From positions 1-63,099 of the forward strand of contig CAIRBK010000042.1 of assembly GCA_903876795.1 (NCBI GenBank): a stretch of 63,099 nucleotides of DNA, given 5' to 3'. Below are positions 1 through 8,222 of the stretch, piece by piece; position 1 is the stretch's first letter, and each line of letters starts with the position of its first letter. The notes under the pieces are model-generated. The model ran no database searches, had not been told where the DNA came from, and saw only the letters and a list, made by a program, of their open reading frames with translations. This DNA is from an uncultured Verrucomicrobiota bacterium. GTDB taxonomy: Bacteria; Verrucomicrobiota; Verrucomicrobiia; Opitutales; Opitutaceae. The position numbers were made by a program, and so were the translations under genes.

Positions 1-306
1 ACCACGTGAAATCATGATATTAAACACCTGTTAACCCACGCTTTTTGCGAGTGCACTCACGCTGGCCTCAGCAGGATGATTTAAAATCACATCTGGAAAT
101 GAAATTAGGACCTCCCTTAAAAACAGATTACTAAGAAATGCATTTTAGGTAATTGAATAAAGTTTTAGTGATAGAAAAAAACGCCAAATTCAACACCACA
201 CCCCTATTGGTAAGACCGTCCGCAATTAATACAGCGCTTTGTTCAAAATAGATGCTCAGCCATCAAATTAGCACAAGCCTGTAGTAGAGACCCCATAAAC
301 TACCAG
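1..306. other. AT-rich leader without a gene
   Basis: No open reading frame with coding character is visible here. The stretch is much richer in A and T than the rest of the window. At 20-41 two units, TTAAA-N6 and TTAAC-N6, follow each other with an 11-bp period and resemble the Pho-box-like repeats found elsewhere in the window. The nearest downstream start is about 265 bases away, so I treat that match as weak. Confidence 0.5.
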
Positions 307-690
307 ATGAAAACTCGTCATACTGCCCCGGTCTTCCAAGTCACCGATTTAGAGATTTCACTTAAACACTACACGGAGATTCTCGGCTTCAGCCACGACT
401 TCCGCTTCGGCGATTATGCCGGTGTAAAGATCGGTGATATCTGTCTACATTTGTGCGGCCACTCAATACACCAACGGCCCATTGGCGGTGGCTCTGCTTA
501 CATATTCTGCGAAGAACCGGTTGATGCCTATCACGACGAACTCGTCACCCGCGGAGCGAAAGTGCTCACCACGCCCAAAGACTACGCCTATGGCATGAGG
601 GATTTCATCGTCGCCGATCCCGATGGTAACCACTTGGCCTTCGGCTGCCGGTCTGGGGACATAGCACCTGTTCTAAGCACCACTAAATGA
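307..690 (+). CDS. VOC/glyoxalase-fold protein
   Basis: A 127-residue single-domain protein of the vicinal oxygen chelate (glyoxalase/bleomycin-resistance) superfamily. The N-terminal half (APVFQVTDLEISLKHYTEILGF) has the typical strand-helix pattern. The C-terminal half carries the usual RDFIVADPDGNHLAFG segment, whose DPDGN turn precedes the last metal-ligand strand. Family members bind a divalent metal and are either isomerases/dioxygenases or drug-binding resistance proteins; nothing here selects between these. It is followed after about 34 bases by a GNAT gene on the same strand and may be co-transcribed with it. Confidence 0.8.
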   Translation: MKTRHTAPVFQVTDLEISLKHYTEILGFSHDFRFGDYAGVKIGDICLHLCGHSIHQRPIGGGSAYIFCEEPVDAYHDELVTRGAKVLTTPKDYAYGMRDFIVADPDGNHLAFGCRSGDIAPVLSTTK

Positions 691-724
691 TAAGCCCCGC
701 TTGGCTTTGCGCCCACCTCTCGCG

Positions 725-1195
725 ATGAATCCACGGCGAGCGCTCGAAACAGATTTGCCGGCAATCCTCCGATTATACGGTTTTTTGCATCCAGACGACC
801 CGGTCCTCGACCCGCACACGACCGCCGTGCAAGTCCACTGGCATTCAATTTTATCTGACTCCCGGCTGAGCTATTTTGTCGCCGAAACAGAGGGACACAT
901 CGTGACAACCTGCACCCTGACTTTGATTCCTAACCTTACCCGAAACCTGCGGCCTTACGGTGTCATTGAAAATGTCGTGACCGACCCAGAGCATAGGCGA
1001 AAGGGCGGAGCTACGAAGGTGCTGCACTACGCATTAGAAGAGGCGTGGCGGGAGGGATGTTACAAGGTGATGCTTTCAAGCGGCAGCAAACAAGAAGGCA
1101 CCTTGCGGCTCTATGAGTCGGCGGGGTTTCAGCGTGGTGTAAAAACGGGCTTCGTCGTTTATCCGCCCGCATCCACCAGCGCAAACTGGCGGTAG
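725..1195 (+). CDS. GNAT N-acetyltransferase
   Basis: About 156 residues with GNAT architecture. The acetyl-CoA pyrophosphate-binding loop reads EHRRKGGATKVL, followed by the helix and the FYESAGF-like motif (LRLYESAGFQRG). An upstream in-frame TTG at 701 exists, but the ATG at 725 places the canonical N-terminal strand at the start and is preferred. The substrate cannot be read from the sequence. The 3' end overlaps the convergent ABC exporter gene by 37 bases (1159-1195), so the two genes share their terminal coding sequence on opposite strands. Confidence 0.8.
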   Translation: MNPRRALETDLPAILRLYGFLHPDDPVLDPHTTAVQVHWHSILSDSRLSYFVAETEGHIVTTCTLTLIPNLTRNLRPYGVIENVVTDPEHRRKGGATKVLHYALEEAWREGCYKVMLSSGSKQEGTLRLYESAGFQRGVKTGFVVYPPASTSANWR

Positions 1196-2994
1196 AGGTC
1201 GTGGTAATCGCCGCGCTGCGCAAGCAGCTCCAGATGCGAGCCCCGTTCCACTATCTGCCCTTCCTTTAACACCAGAATCTGATCGGCGCGCCGGATTGTG
1301 CTCAGGCGATGCGCGACCACAAAACTCGTGCGTCCTTCCAACAGAAGAACCAGCGCCTGCTGCAAACGGCTTTCCGTGATCGTATCCACCGAACTCGTTG
1401 CTTCGTCCAAAATCAGAATTCGCGGGTCGGCCAGCAAGGCCCGCGAAAAACAAATCAACTGGCGCTGTCCCAACGACAGACTGGTGCCTCTCTCTCCGAC
1501 CTCGGTTTTCAACCCATTGGGCAAGCTCTCCAACAAATCGAGGCAATCCAGACTGCGCGCAGCCTGCCGCACCTCATCGTCGGTGGCCTCGGGACGCCCC
1601 AAGCGTATGTTGTCCATGACCGTACCAGTGAAGAGAAAGTTAGTCTGCAAAACGATGCCCATCTGCCTTCGTATGGAATGCCCGGTCAGCTTCTGAATAT
1701 CCTGCCCGTCGATACAAAGTTTACCGTCGGTCGGCAGGTAGAACTTCGCGATCAAGTTGATGATAGACGTTTTCCCGCTACCGGTGTGACCGACCAAGGC
1801 CACCATCTGCCCGGGCTCGGCCGTAAACGTGATGCCCCGCAAAACCAACCTTCCGGGATCGTATGCGAAAGTGACTTCTCGGAACTCCACCCGCGCACCC
1901 TTGACTTGGCCCGAAGGCCGGACAAGTTCCCGCGCATCCGGCGCATCACACCACTCCGGCTGCAAATCAAGCATACGGAAAACGCGCTCTGCGCCCGCCA
2001 ACGATGTAATAGCCTGCGTATGCAGCTGGCTGATGCGCTGGAGCGAGTCGAAGAACAAGTTTGGTAAAAAAAAGAATGCGATCAGACTGCCAATCTCCAT
2101 GCCGGCATACCCATGAAGCGCTCCGTAGCCTCCCACCACCAGCAAAGCTGCCACAAAAAACTGACTGTTTAGCTCAATCAAAGGCACATAAAGCGCCGTT
2201 TGATCAGCCAGCAGCACATTGTTGTCCGCGTGTTTATTCACCAAGTCCTCGTAAATTTCATCGTTTTTGACCTGCCTGGAATATCCCTGGATCACCCGCA
2301 TCCCGCGAACCGACTCAGCCAAGCGACCCGTGATTCGGCTCTGACTTTCAGCCACGGCCCGCGAGAGCTGTTTCAAGCGCGGAAAAAAGTGTCCGTTTGT
2401 GATCCAAACCAAGGGCCACACCGCGAGTAATACGCAAAAAAGCACCCAATTATAATATAACATAAGGGCGGCCGCGCCGATCATTTGCCCAAAAAGCAAC
2501 AGGCTGAAGAAAAACACTCCCTGCACTCCGTTGCGCACCGCCTCGATGTCGGTGATAACGCGGCTCAAAATCCCGCCCAGCTTGGTTTTATTATAATAAC
2601 CCATGGGCAAATCCTGCAGCTTGCGAAAAATGCCATCACGCAAGTCATGCACCACCGACTCGCCAAGCTCCAGCGCCATGCGCTGACGGAAATGAAAGGT
2701 CAGTTCGGTGAACATGGCCAAGGCGAAGAAGCCGATCGCCCCCCAGACGGCCCCCTCGTAACGCCCGCCGCTGATCGGCCCGTTTATCACCGCCGCCAGC
2801 GCCCAGGCCAAAGCCGGCTTTTGAATCGCCCTTAAGAGTGTAAGCGCAAAAATCGTGTTTCGCTTTACCGCGTAGGCGCGTGTAAAGCCCAGCAGCCTGC
2901 GGACCATGGACCAGTTAATAGACTTTTCGTCCGTGCCCGCGCCTGGAACACGAGGGACGGCACCTTGGAGACCGGCGGCGGCGTGCAGGCTCAT
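1159..2994 (-). CDS. ABC exporter half-transporter (subunit with the functional Walker B)
   Basis: A 611-residue type-IV ABC exporter half-transporter: a six-helix membrane domain (about residues 30-330) followed by a nucleotide-binding domain. The Walker A motif is GHTGSGKTS. Walker B is ILILDEAT with the catalytic Glu at about residue 531, and the switch His lies in VVAHRLST. The signature motif is altered to LSLGQ (about 506-510) instead of LSGGQ. It lies immediately downstream of, and overlaps by 4 bases with, the partner gene at 2991-4862. The altered signature complements the defective Walker B of the partner, as in heterodimeric exporters such as TM287/288. The substrate is unknown; lipid or drug export are the usual roles. 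Confidence 0.9.
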   Translation of the reverse strand: MSLHAAAGLQGAVPRVPGAGTDEKSINWSMVRRLLGFTRAYAVKRNTIFALTLLRAIQKPALAWALAAVINGPISGGRYEGAVWGAIGFFALAMFTELTFHFRQRMALELGESVVHDLRDGIFRKLQDLPMGYYNKTKLGGILSRVITDIEAVRNGVQGVFFFSLLLFGQMIGAAALMLYYNWVLFCVLLAVWPLVWITNGHFFPRLKQLSRAVAESQSRITGRLAESVRGMRVIQGYSRQVKNDEIYEDLVNKHADNNVLLADQTALYVPLIELNSQFFVAALLVVGGYGALHGYAGMEIGSLIAFFFLPNLFFDSLQRISQLHTQAITSLAGAERVFRMLDLQPEWCDAPDARELVRPSGQVKGARVEFREVTFAYDPGRLVLRGITFTAEPGQMVALVGHTGSGKTSIINLIAKFYLPTDGKLCIDGQDIQKLTGHSIRRQMGIVLQTNFLFTGTVMDNIRLGRPEATDDEVRQAARSLDCLDLLESLPNGLKTEVGERGTSLSLGQRQLICFSRALLADPRILILDEATSSVDTITESRLQQALVLLLEGRTSFVVAHRLSTIRRADQILVLKEGQIVERGSHLELLAQRGDYHDLYRQFALVDAGG

Positions 2995-4862
2995 GCGAGG
3001 GCCTCCACCACGTTCGCTTCCAGCGCGAGAATGCGGCGACTTTCATCATCAACCATTTGTAACATGGCCGCCCGTCGATACGCACCATCCTGATTGATCA
3101 ATTCGGCGTGGGTGCCAAGTTGTACAATGCGCCCTTTTTCCAAAACCACAATACGATCGGCCCGCCGCAAAGTACTCAGCCGGTGCGCGACAATAAAAGT
3201 TGTTCGCCCTTGGATCGCGCTTTCGATCGCGGTCAAAATTTCATGCTCCGTTTCGGGATCGATCGACGCGGTCGGATCATCCAGCAAGAGCACGGAAGGG
3301 TTTGTAAGCAAAGCCCGGGCGATGGCCAGGCGCTGGCGCTGGCCGCCCGAAAGATCGACACCGCTTTCACCCAAAACCGTTTGATACCCCTGGGGCAGAG
3401 CCTCGATAAACTCGTGCGCCCGCGCGGCCTTTGCCGCCGCGATCATCGCTTCCGGTGACGCCTCCGGGTGGCCGAAACAAATGTTAGCCGCGACCGTGTC
3501 GCTAAACAAAAAACTCTCTTGAAACACCACGCTCACATGCCGCCTGAGCGACTGCAGCTCCAATTGCCTTATATCAATTCCGTCCAGGCGGACAGTGCCC
3601 CGGCTCGGATCATAAAAACGAGGAATCAGGCTCAGCAAAGCACTTTTGCCCGACCCCGTCTCGCCCACGATGGCCACGCATTCACCCGCGCCAATGTGCA
3701 GGTTCACGTCCTTCAAGACCGATTCTCCGGCCACGTAATCAAATGACACCTGATCAAGGTGTACATCGCCCTTGCAGCGTACCAATAACGTGGGTTCCTT
3801 GGGCGAAGAGACGCCCAGCGGAGCGTCCAGGATTTCAAAAACGCGCCCGGCGCCGGTCAGGCTTTCTTGGACGCCATTCGCTATTTGAGCGACCATCGAC
3901 ACCTGGTTGGAAAACTGCTGAAGCAACCCGGCGAAGACCACCAGCCCCGCCCCCAGCGGTATGGACCCGTCAATCACCAGTTTGCCGCCGTATAAAAGCA
4001 GCACCGCGACGTTTACTTGGGTCAGCAGATCAATGGACGGAGTGAAAATGCTCACCCGCCAAAAAATACGTTGTTTTTGACGACGCACCGCCTGGTTTTC
4101 GGCGCGAAAACGCCGCCCCATTTCGTCTTCTCGCGCGAAGCCCTTGATAACATTCACGCCCTGTACGCACTCAACCAGCGTCAGAATCATGCGGTCGAAC
4201 AAGTCGCGGTTTTTTAAGTATTCCGGATGTACCATTCGAGAAAAAATGATACAAGCCATCCAGAGCACCGGCAGGGTCGCCAGACAGGCCAGGGTTAACT
4301 TGACGTCGATCAAGAGCATATAACTTAAATATACAACCAATGATATAAACGTGACCAAGGTCTGGATGAGCACGGTTTCCACAAAGGTGCGAATAGCCTG
4401 AATGTCGCCCGTGGCGCGGTTGATGATGGCGCCCGTGCTTTGCTGATCGAAGAAACGAAAACCCAGATACTGGAGTTTCGAGTACACCGCAGCCTGCAGA
4501 TCAGCGACCACTTGCCGGTGGACGAGGCGGGCCAGGGTGTTCCCGGCCAGCCAATTGAGCACGGTGCGGAGCAGAGCCGAAAGAATCACCAGGCCGGAGA
4601 TGACCAGCACCACGCCCCAAGGCGACCAGACTGCCGGCGGCGACCAACCAAGAGGCCACGCAAACGGTTTTGAACCAGGGTTTAAGACACTATTAATGTA
4701 GTCGATGCCCAAACCGGTGAAACCCAGACCCGAGAGCCCGAGCACGATCAGCAAAAATTGGCATCCCAACACTTTCAAACAGCCGGTCCGGTGTTTCCAG
4801 CAAAGCTGCAAAAGACGTTTGAAAATGAGCGACGAAGTTTGAGGGACGGACTGGGTGTTCAC
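2991..4862 (-). CDS. ABC exporter half-transporter (subunit with degenerate Walker B)
   Basis: A 623-residue half-transporter with an N-terminal six-helix domain and a C-terminal ATPase. Walker A is GETGSGKSA and the signature is the normal LSGGQRQ. Walker B reads LLLDDPTASID, so the catalytic Glu is replaced by Asp at about residue 529. This substitution marks the degenerate site of heterodimeric ABC exporters; the altered LSLGQ signature of the next gene would complete that same degenerate site. It starts with GTG. It is the first gene of a two-gene operon divergent from phnG, and the intergenic space holds the phnG Pho-box-like element. Confidence 0.9.
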   Translation of the reverse strand: MNTQSVPQTSSLIFKRLLQLCWKHRTGCLKVLGCQFLLIVLGLSGLGFTGLGIDYINSVLNPGSKPFAWPLGWSPPAVWSPWGVVLVISGLVILSALLRTVLNWLAGNTLARLVHRQVVADLQAAVYSKLQYLGFRFFDQQSTGAIINRATGDIQAIRTFVETVLIQTLVTFISLVVYLSYMLLIDVKLTLACLATLPVLWMACIIFSRMVHPEYLKNRDLFDRMILTLVECVQGVNVIKGFAREDEMGRRFRAENQAVRRQKQRIFWRVSIFTPSIDLLTQVNVAVLLLYGGKLVIDGSIPLGAGLVVFAGLLQQFSNQVSMVAQIANGVQESLTGAGRVFEILDAPLGVSSPKEPTLLVRCKGDVHLDQVSFDYVAGESVLKDVNLHIGAGECVAIVGETGSGKSALLSLIPRFYDPSRGTVRLDGIDIRQLELQSLRRHVSVVFQESFLFSDTVAANICFGHPEASPEAMIAAAKAARAHEFIEALPQGYQTVLGESGVDLSGGQRQRLAIARALLTNPSVLLLDDPTASIDPETEHEILTAIESAIQGRTTFIVAHRLSTLRRADRIVVLEKGRIVQLGTHAELINQDGAYRRAAMLQMVDDESRRILALEANVVEALA

Positions 4863-5009
4863 CGTCCCAATGGGCGCCCCCGAGTCCCGGTTGGGTCAAA
4901 TATAAAGACTTCATTAATCAAAGATTCACCTGCTCTTTGCGGTAACTTTACCGAAGCCAACCGGAACTGGTTCCGAACGAAACTCCCGGCGGACGCAATT
5001 AATCGCACA

Positions 5010-5042
5010 TTCACTTTCGATTTATTTAACCTTAACACCCGG
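5010..5042 (+). promoter_or_regulatory. Pho-box-like triple direct repeat before phnG
   Basis: Three 11-bp units in tandem: TTCAC-N6, TTTAT-N6, TTAAC-N6 (unit starts 5010, 5021, 5032). The 11-bp periodicity and the T-T-C-A-C/T-T-A-A-C cores match the known architecture of PhoB boxes. The last unit begins 27 bases before the GTG of phnG, which leaves little or no room for a leader. Confidence 0.75.
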
Positions 5043-5058
5043 CTGCGAGATTCGCGGG

Positions 5059-5490
5059 GTGCAAGCCATCCATCAAGACAACGACAGTGTTCTTACCGAG
5101 TGTGAGCTCCCGGCCCTCAAGCGCCTGGTTGAATCGCTCGAAACCCGTCACCACATCCAGGTGATAAAAAACCCCGGCATCTGCCTGACCATGGTGCGCG
5201 CCGAGGATTCTCTTGAAAAACAGGAGTTCTTTCTCGGCGAAGCCTTGACTACCGAATGCGAGGTCTCCGTGGATGGCCGCCCCGGCTATGGTCTCTGCCT
5301 CGGAGAAGAGCCCATCCGCAGTTACTGCGTAGCGGTTTGCGACGCCTTGCTCCACGGCGAATCCGCCGCACCGGCAGAATTGCTGGCATTCTTGGAAGAA
5401 CACAGGGCACTGCTCATCGCCCGGGATACCGAGGAGTTTAATCACATCCTGCGTTCCCATGTGGATTTCAAACTGATGGAGCAGGACTAG
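5059..5490 (+). CDS. phnG: C-P lyase subunit PhnG
   Basis: A 143-residue PhnG homologue, close to the E. coli length of 150. PhnG is part of the PhnGHIJ core that, with PhnI, attaches a phosphonate to the C1 of ATP ribose with loss of adenine. The conserved core is visible as FFLGEALTTECEVSVDG, followed by GYGLCLGE and the helix AVCDALLHG. GTG at 5059 is the only reasonable start, since PhnG needs the preceding helix. It opens a 13-gene operon that runs to 16449 without a gap larger than about 55 bases. The start lies just downstream of a Pho-box-like triple repeat. Confidence 0.93.
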   Translation: MQAIHQDNDSVLTECELPALKRLVESLETRHHIQVIKNPGICLTMVRAEDSLEKQEFFLGEALTTECEVSVDGRPGYGLCLGEEPIRSYCVAVCDALLHGESAAPAELLAFLEEHRALLIARDTEEFNHILRSHVDFKLMEQD

Positions 5491-5545
5491 TCTCACTCCA
5501 TCACTGTAAACGCGCCACCGCCATCACCTTCCTACCCGATTTTTT

Positions 5546-6154
5546 ATGCTCCGAGAAACAGTATATAACGAGATTTTCGACTCCCAACGCCATTTCCGGA
5601 CCATCCTCGACAGCATGTCCCGGCCCGGAAAGTTGAATCGCTTCGCCCCGATCCCGCTCACCCCTCCCGCCGGTCTTGCCAAACCCGCCGCTTATGTGGG
5701 ACTCGCCCTCCTCAACGCCGATGTTTCCTTCCACGCGGAACTGCTCGGACCTGAGGCCGTTGCTTATCTCCGCGTAAACACCCACGCTCAGGCCGCCGCC
5801 CCCGGACTCGCCGATTTCTTTTTCGTGCGCGGCAGCGATGGCGGTGCCGCAGCGCTCATCGCCGAAGCCAAATTGGGGCTGCCCGCCTATCCCGAAACCG
5901 GGGCAACCTTCGTGTTCCAAGTCTCCCGACTGGGCAAATCATCCAACATTGGCGGACTCCAACTGGAGCTCACCGGGCCGGGGATCGAAACTCGCGAAAT
6001 TATTTTTGTGGAAGGGCTTAACCCCGATTTGATCACCGCGATCAAGACTCGAAATGTGGAGTTTCCTCTTGGTTTGGACGCCATGTTCGTCAGCGAGGAC
6101 GAATCCATTATGTGCCTTCCCCGCACCACTCGCGTGCTCGTGACCAATCTTTGA
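5546..6154 (+). CDS. phnH: C-P lyase subunit PhnH
   Basis: A 202-residue PhnH homologue (E. coli 194). PhnH is a PLP-transferase-fold protein without PLP that sits at the ends of the PhnGHIJ core complex. Typical segments are FRTILDSMSRPGKLNRF near the N-terminus, the central FFFVRGSDGG, and GTTF-like GATFVFQVSRL before the C-terminal strand pair ending in LPRTTRV. The start ATG at 5546 gives full-length alignment. The gene is followed by phnI after 12 bases. No sign of decay. Confidence 0.92.
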   Translation: MLRETVYNEIFDSQRHFRTILDSMSRPGKLNRFAPIPLTPPAGLAKPAAYVGLALLNADVSFHAELLGPEAVAYLRVNTHAQAAAPGLADFFFVRGSDGGAAALIAEAKLGLPAYPETGATFVFQVSRLGKSSNIGGLQLELTGPGIETREIIFVEGLNPDLITAIKTRNVEFPLGLDAMFVSEDESIMCLPRTTRVLVTNL

Positions 6155-6166
6155 CCCGCCTTTACC

Positions 6167-7312
6167 ATGGGATATGTTGCAATCAAAGGTGGCGAAGACG
6201 CCATCGCCAACGCCAACGAGCTGGTGGAGTTTTATCGTATTAAAGCGCGCACCAAGCCGATAGAACTCGCGCAAATACTGGGACAGTTCCGCCTGCTCAT
6301 CGACAAAATCATGGGCGAGGGTTCTCTCTACGCTCCCGAGCACGCGGCTCTTGTCCTTAAACAAAATGAAGGCGACGTTTTCGAGTCGGCCTTTATGTTG
6401 CGCGCCTACCGGGCCACCCTGCAACGTCGCTACTATTCCGAAAAACTGGCCACCCGCGAAATGTTCGTGCGCCGTCGCATCTCCTCGGCTTTTCGAGAAA
6501 TTCCCGGCGGTCAAATTCTCGGCCCAACTCGTGATTATAGTCAGCGTTTGCTCGACGCTCGCCTCGTAACCGAGACCATGGGAGACATCGACGCCTTCCT
6601 CGGTGAGTTTGAAGCCAAACTGGATCGCTCCTCGCTTCACGGCGTGCCCACGCTCTCCAAGGTCATTGATTTACTACAGTCCGAGGGGCTTTTACGGGAA
6701 GTGGAAGCCGATACCAATCGGCGCGTGGTGGATATAACCCGGGAGGCCGTAAAGTTTCCCGCTCCCCGCTCGGCGGCGTTACAGATGCTGGCACGGGCGG
6801 AAACGGGCGGCATCATGTCGCTGGCGTACAGCGCACAACGTGGATTCGGCTCGGCCCACGCCACGGTGGGCGAGCTGCGCGTAGGAGAGGTTCCCGTGCG
6901 TGTACGCGACGCCCGCGGACGCGTACGCTTGATCGGGCGCATCCGGGTCACCGAGGCCGAGATGATCTCCAAGATTAAAACCCAAAAGAAAGACCCCGTG
7001 CCTTATCTGTCATTGGGCTACGGTCTTTGTTTTGGGCAAAACGAAACCAAGGCGATTTCTATGGGCATCCTGGATCGTACGATGCGCTCCGGCGGCGACG
7101 CGCCATGCCAGACCCAGGAGTTTGTACTTTATCATACCGAAGGCATCGAAAGCTACGGTTTCACCAACCACTTGAAACTGCCCCACTACGTCACCTTCCA
7201 ATCGGGTCTAAACAACCTGCGTCAGGCGGTGGAGCGTAAAGAAAAGAACCGCGGAAACCTGGGTTTCGGCAGCAAACCCGCCCCGCAAAAAATCAACCAA
7301 CCCGCTTCCTGA
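6167..7312 (+). CDS. phnI: C-P lyase subunit PhnI (core copy)
   Basis: A 381-residue PhnI (E. coli 354). PhnI is the nucleosidase-like subunit that acts with PhnG, H and L to form ribose-1-phosphonate 5-triphosphate. Conserved blocks include SSAFREIPGGQ, FPAPRSAALQMLARAETGGI, SKIKTQKKDPVPYLSLGYG and QEFVLYHTEG. The C-terminal NHLKLPHYVTF keeps both histidines (about 335 and 340) that correspond to the zinc-binding His328 and His333 of E. coli PhnI. A paralogue at 53121 lacks both. phnJ follows after a single base, so translation is probably coupled. Known role and structure are from the E. coli complex. Confidence 0.94.
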   Translation: MGYVAIKGGEDAIANANELVEFYRIKARTKPIELAQILGQFRLLIDKIMGEGSLYAPEHAALVLKQNEGDVFESAFMLRAYRATLQRRYYSEKLATREMFVRRRISSAFREIPGGQILGPTRDYSQRLLDARLVTETMGDIDAFLGEFEAKLDRSSLHGVPTLSKVIDLLQSEGLLREVEADTNRRVVDITREAVKFPAPRSAALQMLARAETGGIMSLAYSAQRGFGSAHATVGELRVGEVPVRVRDARGRVRLIGRIRVTEAEMISKIKTQKKDPVPYLSLGYGLCFGQNETKAISMGILDRTMRSGGDAPCQTQEFVLYHTEGIESYGFTNHLKLPHYVTFQSGLNNLRQAVERKEKNRGNLGFGSKPAPQKINQPAS

Positions 7313-7313
7313 C

Positions 7314-8201
7314 ATGATCACCGAGTCCAAATTTCAACAAACCTATAACTTCGGCTTTATCGACGAGAGCACGAAAAAGGAAATCCGCCGCAAGCTGCTC
7401 AAGGCCGTGGCCATCCCCGGCTACCAAGTGCCCTACTCGTCGCCCGAGATGCCCATAGCCCGCGGCTGGGGCACCGGCGGCCTGCACGCCACGCTCTCGC
7501 TCATCGGCCCCGAGGATATTTTCAAAATCATCGACCAGGGCAGCGATGCCTCGGTCAACGCGTGCAATCTGCGCGACTTCGTCAAGCGCATGACCAATTG
7601 CCGCACCACCTTCGACACCGCCGAAGCCACCCTCATCCAGACGCGCCATCGCAAGCCCGAGGAGATCCTCACCGACAAACAAATCATCGTTTTCCAGGTG
7701 CCCCAGCCCGAGCCCCTGCGCAGTGTCGAGCGTTACGAGTTCAAAACCCGCCTGATGCACGCCGAGGCCGACTACGCCAAGATGTGGGTTTCGCTTTACG
7801 AAAGCTATGTGAAGTTCGGCGCGATCATGCAGGGTGCCGGCTACCCGGTTCGCGTGAACGGGCGCTACATCATGACGCCTTCGCCCATCCCCCGCTGGGA
7901 CGTGCCCAACCTCTCCATGGCTCCCTGCCTGCACGTCTTCTCCGCCGGTCGCGAAAAACGCCTCCACTGCGTACCTCCTTTCACCAAGGTCGAGCCGCTT
8001 GAGTTCGAGGATGTGAAGTTTCACGTCGAGGACTTCGGCGCCATCACCTGCGCTGCCTCCGGTGGCGACAAGGCCTTCATGGACGAAATCTACGAGTCAG
8101 AGACTTCGCGCAAGTTCGTGATGAACGACTCCAACTTCATGGACAAGGTCCGCTCTGGCACCCGCCCACCCCAGCGTCTCTTCACCAATCCGACCGTTTA
8201 A
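7314..8201 (+). CDS. phnJ: PhnJ homologue lacking the iron-sulfur and thiyl cysteines
   Basis: A 295-residue PhnJ homologue (E. coli 281), uninterrupted and well conserved: KAVAIPGYQVP with the glycyl-radical Gly (residue 36), RGWGTGG, ATLIQTRHR, VNGRYIMTPSPIP and AGREKRLHCVPP. E. coli PhnJ uses Cys241, Cys244 and Cys266 for the [4Fe-4S] cluster and Cys272 for the thiyl radical. The aligned positions here are Cys246, Ser249, Met270 and Met276 (ITCAASGG, then KFVMNDSNFM). Three of four essential cysteines are therefore missing and no other CX2C pair is present (Cys at 84, 96, 205, 219, 246). PhnJ normally cleaves the C-P bond by radical SAM chemistry; that reaction is not expected from this sequence. 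The codons are ordinary and there is no frameshift. Confidence 0.93.
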   Translation: MITESKFQQTYNFGFIDESTKKEIRRKLLKAVAIPGYQVPYSSPEMPIARGWGTGGLHATLSLIGPEDIFKIIDQGSDASVNACNLRDFVKRMTNCRTTFDTAEATLIQTRHRKPEEILTDKQIIVFQVPQPEPLRSVERYEFKTRLMHAEADYAKMWVSLYESYVKFGAIMQGAGYPVRVNGRYIMTPSPIPRWDVPNLSMAPCLHVFSAGREKRLHCVPPFTKVEPLEFEDVKFHVEDFGAITCAASGGDKAFMDEIYESETSRKFVMNDSNFMDKVRSGTRPPQRLFTNPTV

Positions 8202-8222
8202 TCGCACCGTATCCCACCTCCC

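Noticed and set aside
20-41. TTAAA-N6-TTAAC near the left edge
   Set aside because: The spacing fits but the sequence is AT-rich and no gene starts nearby; it could serve a gene outside the window only if oriented otherwise.
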